A stretch of 64,000 nt of DNA from Capronia americana (GCA_016110215.1 JADWQD010000017.1:62001-126000), one strand, 5' to 3'; positions 22,530 to 34,693 are shown, counted from the first letter of the stretch. The notes: generated from the letters alone by a model not told the origin. Translations and numbers: made by a program.

Positions 22530-23368
22530 ATGGCGGACCAACTTGTCAAAAAGATCGAGCTCAATGTCGACTGTGGCGAAGGCTTTGGCCGATGGAAGAT
22601 GGTGAGACCACAAGCCAAACCTCTGTCAGGGGAGTCGAACGGGCCTCTCTGACATGCGTGACTTAGGGACCGGACGAGGAACTGATGCCCTTCATTGACA
22701 CGGCCAATATTGCCTGTGGCTTCCACGCCGGCGATCCCGCCATGATGGTCAAAATGGTCCGTCTCTGCAAGAAGAACGGCGTCAAAGTTGGCGCCCATCC
22801 CGGCCTGCCAGACCTTATCGGCTTCGGGCGACGAAGAATGGAGCTCGATCCCCACGACGTCTACTGCGCCGTGCTGTACCAAGTCGGTGCGTTGAAGGCC
22901 ATTCTGGACGCCGAGGGCATGCCTCTGATCCATGTCAAACCGCACGGCGAGCTGGGTATGTGGACGATGCGCGACCCGGCCATCTTGCGGGCGTGCCTGG
23001 ATGCCATCAAACCCTACGGCGTTCCCGTCTACTGCGCTGACAACCCGCTCCACCGTGAGCTCTGCGCCGAGTACGGGGTTCCCTTCCAAAAGGAAGTCTA
23101 CGTTGACATCAACTACGACGCCGAAGGCAGGCTGCTGCCGGTCAGCCAGTCCAAGACGGCGACCCCGGAGGATTGTGCCAGCCGCCTCACGTCCATTGCT
23201 TTGGAAGACAGTGTCGAGGACATTAACGGGATTGTGCGGAAGGTGGGCTTGAACGGGGAGCCGTTTGGCATCTGTTTGCACTCGGACATGCCCTCGGCCC
23301 TCGAGAACGTCAAGGCCGTAAGGAAGGCCGTCGACGAGGCGAATGCGAAGCGCGGTTTCACGGCGTAA
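22530..23368 (+). CDS. lamB: LamB/YcsF-family lactam utilisation protein (5-oxoprolinase subunit A-like)
   Basis: Member of the LamB/YcsF family, named after Aspergillus nidulans lamB; the bacterial homologue is PxpA, a component of ATP-dependent 5-oxoprolinase. Exons are 22530-22601 and 22667-23368, split by a 65-bp intron, and give 257 residues, the usual family size. The N-terminal signature ELNVDCGEGFGRW is split from DTANIACGFHAGDP by the intron. VGAHPGLPDLIGFGRR and IHVKPHGELGMW follow, and the C-terminal ICLHSDMPSALE matches the family's usual C[LV]HGD segment, with Ser replacing Gly. The next gene downstream on the same strand encodes a biotin-dependent carboxylase with PxpB/PxpC-like domains. 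These are the expected partner domains for a lactam-opening enzyme. Confidence 0.92.
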
Positions 23369-24370
23369 TGGCCCATTGATAACGGTCTATTAGCCTCTGA
23401 ATGAGAATATCGAATCCTGAAATTGCATCCAGTGTTTGCTTGTGCTTTGCCAATCGAGCGATTCTCCCGCCACGGGCAGCAAGCAGCCTTCGATTGGTGT
23501 TGTTGTGCCTCGTCCTTCGACTCCGCCCGCTCCATCCTTTATTACCCACAGCACATTATTTTCGAGCATCTCTGGACTTCGCTCCATCCTTCATTACCCA
23601 CAGCGTAGTATTTTCAGGCATGCATCTTTCGGCTCCCACGAGCCATATTTCCCCAAGAAGCTGTGAAACATTTGGGACAACCAGATCTCAACTTTACGGT
23701 TCTGAAAGGCGAGAGTCGTCGGCGCCGTAAGCGCTGAGCGGGGTTGTGCGAGGATCCACTTACATACAGCATGCATGCATGGCAGCCGGGGGTCAAGAAC
23801 CTTGGTGTCAGTTGCCAAAAGCGTCGCCGCTGGTGTGAGCCCACGATAGTGGTGCGCACTCGTGTTGTTCCGGATCTACCAGCGAGGGATCTGGCGCGGC
23901 GCGACGTGCAACGAACTGTTCGATACAGACCCGTTCTCATACATACCTCGGAACCGGGAGATCTGTGTTATCTATCGTGCAGACCTACATTGCACGACTA
24001 GGATATCATGCATGCAGCGTCTGACCCACCACGGCCACAGGGTATGTGGCTGCGGTTTGGTTTATTAGCCTCGAACGACATGGATTGGATTGCGTGCCCT
24101 GGTCGCGGCTCACAGACTCTCGCGAGACTACGAGGTACTATCCTATCATCGTCGGACGAGCTTCCCTATCCTAGCTGGAGCCCATGATTTAGAGACGAAC
24201 GACCGAGTGAGTGAGTGAGTTTGCTCTCTGAGGCACCACACCATCTCGACCTTTCTTCAACTTGAACTTGAGAGATTTTCCCAGCCTGGACTGGACGTGG
24301 CCAGGAAAGGTCGTCGTCGTCGTCGTCGTCTCCTCTCGGGTCGCCAACACCCACCTGGAGGCAATCGATC
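23369..24370. other. Intergenic: LamB 3' side and carboxylase promoter
   Basis: 1002 bp without a supported gene. It contains the direct repeat at 23529-23621, several GATA cores (for example GTTATCTATC near 23968) and a (GTC)n microsatellite at about 24309-24330, shortly before the carboxylase ATG. Confidence 0.5.
23529..23621. repeat. Direct repeat, about 41 bp, period 52
   Basis: GCTCCATCCTTTATTACCCA at 23529 is repeated as GCTCCATCCTTCATTACCCA at 23581. Similarity continues through CACAGC and TATTTTC to GCAT in both copies. It lies in the region between LamB and the carboxylase. Confidence 0.8.
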
Positions 24371-27300
24371 ATGATTAGCCGCGATCTCTCGTTGGAACCC
24401 TTGAGGCACATCCGCAAGGTATTGATTGCGAACCGGGGCGAGATTGCAGTAAGATGTATCCATGCGTGCATTGCGTCTGGCGTGAAGACGGTGGCTATAT
24501 ATACAGAGGCCGACGCCACATCGCTGCACGTGTCGCTCGCTGATGAGAGCGTCGCACTTCCCGGGACCAACAGCACGGGATATCTGCAAATGTGAGGCCC
24601 TTTTCCAACCCGAGCGAGGCACGCTCTTTTTGCCCCCTCACTTGCGCCCGTGAATCTGACGTGCCTGGACAGACCGGACATTCTCGATATCTGTGCTCGG
24701 CACAATGTGGACGCCGTCATCCCGGGGTATGGCTTCCTCAGCGAGAATGAGACGTTTGCCCGGAAGATTGTGGATGCCGGCATGGTGTTCGTCGGGCCTT
24801 CGGTGGAGTCGATTCTGGAAATGGGCTTGAAACATCGCGCTCGAGATCTCGCCATCGCCGCGAAGGTGCCTGTCGTGCCGGGAACGGACCTGTTGACCTC
24901 GGAGGCAGACGCCCTCGAGGCGGCCAACAGGATAGGATTCCCGGTTAGTTCAAGGCTCTCCAGTCTGGGTCCAGTATCTTGGGAACTGACCCATGTCCAT
25001 GTGGCAGGTGATGCTGAAAGCCAGTGCGGGTGGCGGTGGTATGGGTCTCCAGGTTTGCAACAGCGAGCGCGAGATTGCTTCCGCCTTTGCCCAGGTGACC
25101 AGTCGAGGCAAAACACTATTCCACAATGCGGGTGTCTTCCTGGAAAAGTACTATGCTTCGGCGCATCACATCGAGGTCCAAGTCTTTGGCAATGGCGTCG
25201 ACGTGGTCCATTTTGGAGACCGCGAGTGTAGCGTGCAGAGACGCCACCAAAAGGTCCGTCCATCCATGAGTTGGCGATCGAGAATATGTCCGCGAGACTG
25301 ATATCCTGAAACAGGTCGTCGAAGAGTGTCCGAGTCCGTTCGTCGAGGCTCATCCCGGTCTCCGGGAGGAGATCACTCGGTCGGCCGTCGCGTATGCCGC
25401 GGTGTTGAAATACAAGTCCGCCGGCACCGTGGAGTTCCTGGTCGACGACATTACTGGAGACTACTTCTTCCTGGAGATGAATACTCGCATTCAAGTCGAG
25501 CACCCCATCACCGAAATGTGCTATGGCGTCGACCTGGTGGCTTTGATGCTCCGACAGGCCGACTTCGAAAAGGGAGGATGTTCCGGCATCCCGTCCCCAG
25601 ATTTACTCAAGTATAGAGGCATCGAGCCACACGGTGCTGCTATCGAGGTCCGGGTGTACGCTGAAAATCCTTACCGCGGATTTAGCCCGGCCCCGGGACT
25701 CCTGCAGGACGTGTCCTGGGCAGCTGGTGAAGGGGTGAGGATCGACACCTGGGTGAAAACCGGCCAGACCGTCACCCCCTACTACGATCCTCTGGTCGCA
25801 AAAGTCATCACGCACGCATCGGACCGGCCGAAATGCCTGGCCAAATTGTCCCAGGTTCTCTCCCGGAGCAAGGTTCAAGGCCCGCCGACTAACATTGATT
25901 TTCTCCGGAGCCTCATAGCATCGGAGCCCTTTGAGGCAGGAAACACGCTCACCAACTTTCTTCCAAAGGCTTTTACCTACAATCCGTGTGCCATCGATGT
26001 CATTACACCGGGGGCTTTCACTACCGTTCAAGACTATCCGGCGCGACCTGGGATGGGTCATGGTGTTCCCCAGTGCGGTCCAATGGATAGCGTGTCCTTC
26101 AGAAGTAAGTACTATGACTTATTTGGTCTCCTATTGGCAATCACTAACTTTACGGCCCCAATCTAGTTGCGAATCTCCTTGTCACTAACAGCCCCGGTCT
26201 GGAAGCTCTCGAGATGACTCTCTCGGGCCCTGAACTGTTGTTCACTGCCGACGCCGTCATCGCTATCTGCGGTGCTCCGGTCGACGTCACGGTGGACGGG
26301 GCCCCGGCTGACATGTGGACAAGGCTTTTCGTGAAGGCTGGCCAGAAGGTCAAGGTCGGCGCAATCAAGGGTGGTGGGTGTCGAGTCTACTTGGCAGTAA
26401 AGGGTGGATTCCCAGAAGTGTACGCCGCCGCTGCCCTCTACTACTTCTATCGATTGTGAAGAAGCTGACTTTGTCATTGTCTAGCCCGATGTATCTCGGA
26501 TCGAAGAGCACGGCACCAGGCCTGAAGTATGGTGGAATCCAGGTAACATATCCTGCGGTCCAATAACACATCGGAGTGATTCTGACACGAAGCCTTCTAG
26601 GGTCGTCAACTGCAACCAAACGACTTCATTCTTCTCTCCGCGGATTCATGTGCGACGGCCTTGAAGACAGAGAAGTACAGCCTCCCGACAGAGTGTATCC
26701 CCAGCTACACCATCCCGGAAGTGTATGTAATGCATGGGCCCCATGATTCGGACGACATCATGACCTCCGAGGACCGTGAGATGCTGTACACCACCAAATG
26801 GAGAGTCGGCCACAACTCCAACCGCACAGGCATCAGACTGGAGGGTCCGAAGCCGAAATGGGCCAGATCAAATGGAGGTGAAGGTGGTAGCCACCCATCC
26901 AACATCCTTGATTATGGTTATCCCTCTCCTGGGGGTCTCAATTGGACAGGCGATGATCCCGTCGCATTCACCATGGACAGCCCCAACCTCGGTGGCCTGA
27001 TTTGCTCTACCACCGTCGTTTCGGCGGACCTGTGGCGACTTGGACAGCTCAAACCCGGAGACCACACAAGCATGCGCCCGATCAGTTACGCACAAGCTCG
27101 CGAACTGGCTGGCCGTGTCGAATCTTACATTGAAGACTTGGCCAAAATGATCTCGGGCGCGACCAATGGCAAACCGACGCTCGATCTCGCCTTAACCGAA
27201 GGAGAAGCAGGACCGGCGATCTTAAAACGGGTTCCGCCTGAGGCTGGTCGACCTGCTCTCACCTATCGGCAAGGGGGAGACTGTTTCATCCTCCTGGAGC

Positions 27301-28493
27301 TTGGTGAACAACAAATCGACATTCTCATCACCGTCCGGATCCGACTGATCACCTCCAAGCTGATGGAAATGAAGATTCCCGGCGTCATTGTCGTCCCGAA
27401 CGTGACCTCCCTGCTCGTCCAATTCGACCCCAAGCTGATCAGCCAAGGAAAACTCCTGGACATTCTGAGCGGCATCTACTCATCCGTCGAGCTCACCAAG
27501 TCGACGAAGATCAAGACTCGAGAGTTCCACCTGCCGGCGGTTCTCGACCACCCCGTCCTTCAAGAAGGCATCGCACAATACATGGCCACCACACGGCCCA
27601 CCGCGGCCTACTTGCCGGACAACGTCGAGTATTTGAGGCGAAACAACGGTCTCGCAACTCGACGAGAGGCCTTCAGTCGCTGCATCGACACCCCCTTCTT
27701 GATTGTGGCTGTTGGGTTCCTGTGTGGTGCCCCCGAACTCCTGCCGCTGAACCCCATGAACCAACTGCGAGCACAGAAATATAACCCGAGCCGGACCTAT
27801 ACCCCTGGAGGAGCGATCGGCATGGGAGGCTCCCTGTTTTCCATGTATCCGGTCGAACAGCCCGGAGGCTACATGCTAGTCGGACGAACGGTGGAGGGCT
27901 GGGACACCTACGGCACGAAACCGGGCTTTACCGCGGACAAGCCGTGGATGTACGAGCCCTTCGACTTGGTCTACTTCCATGAGGTCTCGCTTGAAGACTA
28001 TGACAAGATCCATCGCGACTATTTCGCGGGCAAGTTCCAGTACGACGTTCGCGAGGGGCTCTTCGACGTCGACGCCGTGGTCGCGAGTATGGAGGCCACC
28101 AAACAAGACCCCGCCTATATCGCGTTCAAGGAAGGCCAGCGGAAGGGCGTAGAGGAGCAACTAGCACTGGAAACGAAACTGTACGCCGAGTGGAAGGCCC
28201 AAAAAGAAGCCGAAGCGGCCGAAGAAGCGATCCGCCTGAAGGAGCTGGTCAGTGAGGCATTGGATCCTTCCTTGCAAGTCATGTCCCCCATGGATGCCAA
28301 CGTGTGGAAGGTCTTGGTCGGAGAGGGCGACACCTTGAAGAAAGGCCAGGTGCTGGTTATCCTGGAGGCGATGAAGATGGAAATCAACGTGTGTGCGCCC
28401 GAGGCGTTGGATGGCGCCGTGGTGAAAGCCGTGGCTACCAAGCCTGGACATACTGTGGCGCCTGGTTCGATGCTGGTGGTGGGAAAGAAATAG
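24371..28493 (+). CDS. Urea-carboxylase-like biotin enzyme (BC-AHS2-AHS1-BCCP), no amidase domain
   Basis: Seven exons: 24371-24591, 24673-24943, 25008-25253, 25315-26104, 26167-26419, 26485-26542 and 26601-28493; phases agree, giving 1243 residues. Order: biotin carboxylase ([13 protein letters not shown] near 17, PGYGFLSEN near 97, ATP loop [11 protein letters not shown] at 169-179, [14 protein letters not shown] at 300-313), carboxylase C-domain to about 455, AHS2/KipA/PxpC-like (about 470-785), AHS1/KipI/PxpB-like (about 830-1060), then a biotinyl domain with EAMKME, Lys1205. Met in the ATP loop, where acetyl-CoA carboxylases have Lys/Arg, resembles urea carboxylases. The allophanate hydrolase part of fungal urea amidolyase is absent. 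Urea carboxylases N-carboxylate urea at ATP cost. Next to LamB, I infer carboxylation and opening of a lactam or other cyclic amide; plain urea carboxylase is the alternative. Confidence 0.9.
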
Positions 28494-29476
28494 ACAAAGC
28501 ACCACATGAGATGATTTTGTTCCAGCGATAGATTTGACTCTACTATCCTATGGGGGACTCGTCGGTTTCTAGACGGTGGTATAACATACAAGACGTGTCC
28601 TTTTCCAAGAGACTCCTACGCCACGGTGCAATTGGGACAAAGAAAGCAGTAGTGTTGGTCGGGCGCTCCTCTAATCCGTCTGGCTCTGCCTCTGCGTCTA
28701 CAAATTCGGACACAGTTTTCTCTACTTGTAGGAGCAGGAGGAGAAGGAGGAGGAGAAGGGCTGCCCCTGTTTCCATCCGGCCCCAGAGTCTTCCTCCGCT
28801 CCGCTCTAAGCACGCGTCTCTGGGCGTTGGATCACATGTCCTTTGGGTTATCAGCACGTATGTACGCAGTCCATATGCCGAGAATAACCATGTACGCGGC
28901 GACTTCAAACGTACCGACGCTTGGCGGACCAGCCGTCTCCACATGGTGGTGATAACGGTATCAGGGCCGCCCTATCTCTCTCCTCAGCTCCCCCAACTCA
29001 CGGCTCATCCTTCCCAGCCCTTAGGTGATATAGACTTGCGCATCCCAAGCGTGATGCGGTTTTACCTTCCACAATGGTTGGATAAAGCGCCATATGCGCG
29101 GTACGCGCCCCTAGTCCCTCTTGGGCATACCGATAAGCCCACTGCGGTACCAGAATTGGCATCCACATGTCTATTGTCGATCCCGCCACCGCACCGATCG
29201 GGAAGGCTATAGCCATGCGGATCCTCAAGGCGGGCGTGGCTGCCAGGGATATGTAGCGTCCATGGCATGGCGCGGCAACCGCTGTCGACTTTCAAACGCG
29301 CCAGGCCGACCGACGGATCTATCTATCTATCGATTGAAATGCTGAGCTGTCTGATCAACCTCACCCGCCACCGCGGCGATTCCACATAGATAAACCCCAG
29401 TCCGGCTCAGCACGGCCTCTAGACTCGTGGTGCATCCGCATCCTTACAACCACTTCATCCTCTGCAACCCGGCATC
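28494..29476. other. Intergenic, permease promoter
   Basis: 983 bp. A 220-codon open frame crosses it, but its product is low-complexity and unlike known proteins, with a purine-rich GGAGGA run at about 28728-28760. A TATC microsatellite (29318-29332) lies 150 bp before the permease start. No gene is supported. Confidence 0.5.
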
Positions 29477-31509
29477 ATGTCGATCCGAAGCAACCACAGC
29501 CTGTCCGGCGACAAGAAGATGATGACGACCGAGAAGTCGAACGGGGTCGACAGCATTCACTCCGTCAAGAACGGCGAGGTCGTCGACGAAAATGAGTTTG
29601 AAGTCTTCAAGGACACCGCCGATGTCAAATTCCGCACCGTGAGCTGGGTGCATGCGACGATGATCTTCACCAAGAGTGCGTATGCCGTCGTGTTTCTTCC
29701 AGCGTCTCGAGTCTGACCCAGTCCAGTTCAATTCGCAACCGGCGTGATGAGCATCCCGCTATCCTTGTATGCTCTAGGTAAAGCAAATCTCTACACGGAT
29801 GGGTGACTTGGGTAACCAACGCGTTTGTCAGGTGGCGTTGGCGGCGGCATCTCGATCGTCTGCTGGGGTGCAGTCAACACATGTGAGAAGCTCCCATCAC
29901 CAACCCAGCCCACCGGCTCCAAGTTCGCGGCTAACGAACGTGATTCCACTCCAGATGTGGGAAAGATCCAGGGAGACTTCCGCAACAGGCATGCTGGATG
30001 CCACAGCATCGCCGACATGGCGAATATCCTCGGTGGGCCGGTGCTGAAAGAAATCATCGGCATCGAGTTCCTGATTGCGTGCGTAATCCTGGCGACATAG
30101 TCGAGAATTGCGAAAATCAATCCATCTGCTAACACAAGGCATCTTTGTAGCTACGTTCTCTCTGCCGGCTCCGGCATTCTTGGCACCTCCATCGGAATAA
30201 ACGCTTTGTCGACGCACGGCGCCTGCACTGTGTGGTGGTCATTCCTCGCCACCATCTTCATTTCCTTGGTGGCCTGTATCCGCAAGTTCGAAAAACTCAG
30301 CTGGGTCACGCTCGTCGGATTCCTCTCGGTCTTCATCGCCGTGTTCATTGTCGTGTAAGTCTGCCTGCCTTTTGGGTCTTGGACTCGATGCTTTTGGGAC
30401 AGGAAAACCGGACTGACGCGCTACAGCGTCGGTGTGACCACGATCGACCGGCCGGCCGCCGCTCCTCAAGAGGGTGATTTTGAACTGGGATTCTACGCCA
30501 TCGGCCATCCGACCTTCATGGCGGGGATGGTGGCCACGTCCACCATTTTCGTGTCCTCTGCTGCGACGTCCGCATATATGCCTGTGATCTCCGAAATGAG
30601 GAAGCCTCATGAGTACTTCAAGGCTCTTTACGTGACCATGGGCTTCGTCACAGCCGCGTATTTTACCTTCAGCATGGTCGTCTACGCTTATTGCGGACAA
30701 TGGGTCGCGACGCCATCACTCGGGGTAAGCATCTCATCATCGTGGGAAAAGGAAGATGGTCGGAATCAATCGAGCTAATGTCCCGCTGCAGAGCGCAGGG
30801 CCCACGGTCAAGAAGGTCGCGTACGGTGTGGCTCTGATTGGCCTCGTCATCAGCGCGGCCCTCTATTTACATGTAAACTCCCTCCCAAGTTCGCCCGCCA
30901 TGCTGCACTTGTCTGACTCGGACATATTAACCAGGTTGCGGCCAAGTATTTGTTCGTGCGCATTCTGCGGAAATCACGCCATTTGCAGGCAAACACCATT
31001 ATCCATTGGGGGACGTGGCTGTGAGTACTTACACGATTGAGATCCCTCATGACAATCTGAGAAGATGAGGGGGGGCCATGGCTGATCATTATTTTCAGGG
31101 GCTGTGTATTTGGCCTGGGCGCCATCACCTTCATTCTGGCCTCGGCCATCCCAATCTTCAACTACCTCATTGCAATGGTGGGATCGATCGCCTACGCTCC
31201 GATCGCGCTCATCTTCCCCGCCTGCCTGTGGCTCTTCGATCACAGAGACTGGTGGAAGCGATCATTCAAACACCAGGTCGCGTACGCGCTACACTGGCTG
31301 CTCCTACTGATTGGCGTCTTGGTTACCGTCGGGGGCACATATGCCGTGATCAAACAGATCGCTGACGCCTACGCTACGGGTGTGATCGGTCAGTCATTTT
31401 TATTTTTATTTTGCCTTATAATACTCCCTTCCCTATCTGTATCTCTGGTACTGACGCCACGCGCACAGGTTCGGCATTCTCGTGCGCCGACAACTCCAAC
31501 TCCACTTAG
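29477..31509 (+). CDS. Amino acid permease, AAAP family (Mtr/N-system type)
   Basis: Plasma-membrane amino acid:proton symporter, ten exons: 29477-29675, 29727-29777, 29832-29882, 29955-30078, 30151-30354, 30427-30724, 30792-30872, 30935-31020, 31099-31388 and 31469-31509; 474 residues, all phases consistent. After a charged 50-residue N-tail comes the fungal signature [20 protein letters not shown], then [39 protein letters not shown] and [20 protein letters not shown] in later helices are also typical. About eleven hydrophobic segments are visible. Family members carry neutral aliphatic and aromatic amino acids. Here, downstream of LamB and the carboxylase, it may bring in the lactam-derived amino acid or a related compound. 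A GABA-type substrate is possible but not shown. Confidence 0.88.
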
Positions 31510-32748
31510 CCGGATGTGAATATAAGTACTTTTCGAGGTTGGGGCGATTGCAATGGGTTTGGATCCGAAGGAGAACGTGGTTGAAGAAGTGGTCGGCGCA
31601 TATGATGAATCAGTGGACAGCGCCACCTCATTCCGACAGCAGCAGCCCGTGTTCGTGGTTCTTCTGATGGTTACTAGGGTCCCAAATATAGTATACGCTG
31701 ATTCTAATCGGGAATCGACATACATTGGGTGCCGCCTCAGATGCTTGTGTCACTATCATGTATGGGCTGTACATTGAGATTTACATAGAGCGCTCCAGCA
31801 GACCTAGGCGGGCTCGCTGTGAGCCCATCAGCCACCGAGGTCTGTCCTGTCTGTCTCTTGGGGAATTGATTAGACTTTTATTCATTGCTTGCGATGCCTG
31901 TTTGTATTTATTAGAATGTTAACCGTACTTTTTACAAAGAATGATTGTGTTGTCAGGGGGAGCGTTTTTGTGAGCATTCCTTCCCTAATCCTCGACAGAG
32001 GCCAAGCCCGTCTAGGCTATCAACTCTGCTGTAATACCTTTTCATCGTGACGAGTGTTATTACTGTTACTAATCGGGTCTGTAATTAGTTGTTAGTGTGC
32101 TGGGGCCACATGGACTGAGTATATGATGTTGATAAGGCTGCGTAAGGCTGGCTCGGCGCCTTTCGATAGGGACCGAGGGACTCGAGCGAATTTAGACGGA
32201 TTAACAATGATCCGAGGTCTAGGCCTTATACGGAATGATGCCCCCTACCACAGACTCATGACTGTTGGACCTACCGAAGCTAATACCTTACCTTTGACCA
32301 TCGGTAAAGGCTATCACTGAAAGTCATTGCGGTCGATCAACCTGGAGAGGTGGTGATTGGGCTGTGCCCATTAGACCTTGTCCTCTTCATTGGTCGAATG
32401 AGAAAATAAAATATTCCGGGAGGGTTCTTTCGAGCACCTGCGCAAGCTGCCCTCGATAGTCTTATCGCCAGAATGCCTAGAATGTCGGCGCCCAGTCCCG
32501 AGAGATAAGGTACGTACCTAGGTAAGTACTGTAGTAGGCGCAGAATCGACTACGAAGGCGACTTGACTCTCTTTCGATAGCAGATTTACACCACACGAAC
32601 CCACCACATGGCTTTTTCTCACGACCACAAGTGACCTTCCCCATATCCGCGTTGTCTAGTGAATCTGCGCGGCGCAGACCTGGATCATTTGGTGTCCAGA
32701 ACCAGCACGAAAGAAGCCCAGCCCAGCCCAGCAAAACGGGCTGTTCTG
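31510..32748. other. Intergenic between the permease and the second regulator
   Basis: 1239 bp with only short open frames. It includes the palindromic stretch GTACGTACCTAGGTAAGTAC near 32510-32529 and a CCCAGCCCAGCC run before the regulator start. No gene recognised. Confidence 0.5.
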
Positions 32749-34357
32749 ATGGCGGGGAACCAGGCGAGCTTAATCAGCAGACGACCGACAGACTCGTCAG
32801 GGAATACCCGACAACGGACGGGCTGTCTCACGTGTCGACGAAGGCAGAGTCACTCCGTCACTCGTTCTGCCCTCCCTCAGTCGCGGCTGACATTGTAATG
32901 GCAGGAGGAAAAAGTGCGACGAGACGCATCCGGTGTGCGGCCACTGCAATCGCCTCAACCTCGTCTGTATCCGCCAAGCACCCCAGAACATCGTGACCGA
33001 GCGAAAATCGCCTCCTCGGTCGCCCGGATCTTCTCCCAGCGCCAGCAGCACCAGGAGCAGCAGCAGCATACACCTGCCCTGGTCAGTGGCCTCGGTGCCG
33101 AAAGCTCCAAGTCCCTTGGACATCTGGACGCTCACCAACACCCATCATCAGCAGACGGACCAACGGTTCCTGTTGAAGTTCTACACCAATGTCTCGTCTC
33201 GGCTCGTGATCACGAGCGAGGACTACAATCCGTTCCATTCAGGTGCCGTGCTGCCCCGCCGCTGCTTGTGACAGCTGTTCCCGCGGACTCTGACTAAGAG
33301 GATGTGTATTGTAGTGTTTCTTCCCATGGCAGTCGAGTCACCTGCTTTGCTGTCGGCGATCATCGCTTGGACGTCGGCGCATCTGTCCTGCTTTGAGAAA
33401 TCCCACCGGCTCTTAGCGCTCCAATGTCAGTCCTCCGCCATCATTTCACTGGCCTCGTCTCTCAAGTCCTCTCCTCCAACGAGTCTGGACACAACTCTTG
33501 CGGCTTGCTTGGTCCTGTGTGCTACCGAGGCTCTCGCCGGGGACACCGGGCGATGGTATGATCACCTCAAGGGAGCTCGAGACATCATTCTTTCCGCTCG
33601 CCTCCGCGGTCCCAACGGTACGGCGCTTGATGGCCCTGAATGCTTCATGCAATCGACCGACGGTGAATGGCTGCTGCGGAATTTCGCATATCACGACGTC
33701 CTGGCGAGCGTCACTCTCAACCAACCTCCCCTGATCAGAGGGGCGTATTGGCTACGAGATTCCGGCCCCGTGTTCGACTCCTACATGGGGGTTGGCGAGG
33801 GTCTTCTCGCCCTCCTGTCTCGCATCAGCTGCTTACAAGAAGGGGATTTACGGGTGCTCTCGGATCTCGAATTCTACAGTCAAGCTGCTTCCCTCGAATT
33901 CGAACTTGACCATTGGACGTCCCCGCTGTGCTCGACCGCGGCGGTCATTGCTTTGGCCGAAGCCTACCGCGGCGCCGCCCTCCTCCACCTGCATCGCCAG
34001 TACAGATACCGGTTCCCGGCCGACGCAGCCGCCGTCGAGGCGAAGATCCAGACCCAGGTCCAAAATATTCTCAGCCACCTCGATCGCATCCCGCTGGAGT
34101 CCCTGTCCGAGTGCGGCATTCTGTTGCCCTTATTCATGGCTGGAGGGGAAGCCCTCGAGGAAGCCCACAGGAACAAAATCTCCTCTCGACTCCGACATCT
34201 GGCGGAACATCGCGGATTTCAAAACATCGAACGTTCCATTGATATCCTCGAAGAGCTTTGGCGGATGCGACTTCTCGGCGAAAGGGGCCGTGATGGGCGG
34301 AGCGTCGATTGGCGTGATGTCCTCCTGAACAAGAATTGGAAGGTCATGCTGAGCTAA
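32749..34357 (+). CDS. Zn2Cys6 transcription factor, Fungal_trans_2 type (candidate cluster regulator 2)
   Basis: Exons 32749-32843, 32905-33242 and 33315-34357 give 491 residues. The zinc cluster is split by intron 1: GCLTCRRR before it and RKKCDETHPVCGHC...C after it. Joining needs a GC donor (AG|GCAGAG at 32844) with acceptor GCAG at 32904 and a GGCTGAC branch site. No GT donor gives an intact cluster. The C-terminal part (FYTNVSSRLVITSEDYNPFH, SAIIAWTSAHLSCFEK, LCATEALAGDTGRWYDHLKG) is the Fungal_trans_2 domain seen in UGA3/ArcA-like regulators of amino-acid and GABA catabolism. That similarity and the position fit control of the block; this is inference. I use the ATG at 32749, since the frame upstream has no earlier ATG. 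Confidence 0.82.
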
Positions 34358-34693
34358 CAGAGCGACTTGGAGAGAGCGTGGTTGTGGTCCGTGAAATATT
34401 GATGGAGTACATACCTGCCTTTGAAGGCTGCATAATACAGTAGCTGCCGTGTTGCATGAAAACAAGTGGCAACCCAGGTCCTGTACACAGAAAGCTGCCC
34501 CGAAACTCTGTATGGGCGGCACCCTGACAACCCCTCACGCCGAGGAATAAGATCTTGGATAAAAGTTAGATCTCTCGTCCTCTTCCAGCCTCCCGGGTTT
34601 TTTGAGTATCTCTTCAAGACTCGGGTGTCCCTTTAGAACTCACTGCTTGACGCTGTACAGAAGATCGCCAGTCGTGATCACAAAGCGCCCATA
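34358..34693. other. Intergenic before the LtrA-like gene
   Basis: 336 bp between two genes on the plus strand; terminator and promoter sequence is expected here, and nothing specific was recognised. Confidence 0.5.

Noticed and set aside
22277..23281. 334-codon open frame on the minus strand
   Set aside because: Antisense shadow of LamB exon 2; GC-rich codon bias on the plus strand opens the opposite frame.
24166..25503. 445-codon open frame on the minus strand
   Set aside because: It lies antisense over the first exons and introns of the carboxylase, whose plus-strand exons have unmistakable motifs and consistent splice phases; the antisense product has no domain.
28550..29212. 220-codon open frame upstream of the AAAP permease
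   Set aside because: Arg/Ser/Pro-rich composition with a purine repeat and no family resemblance; better read as promoter sequence.
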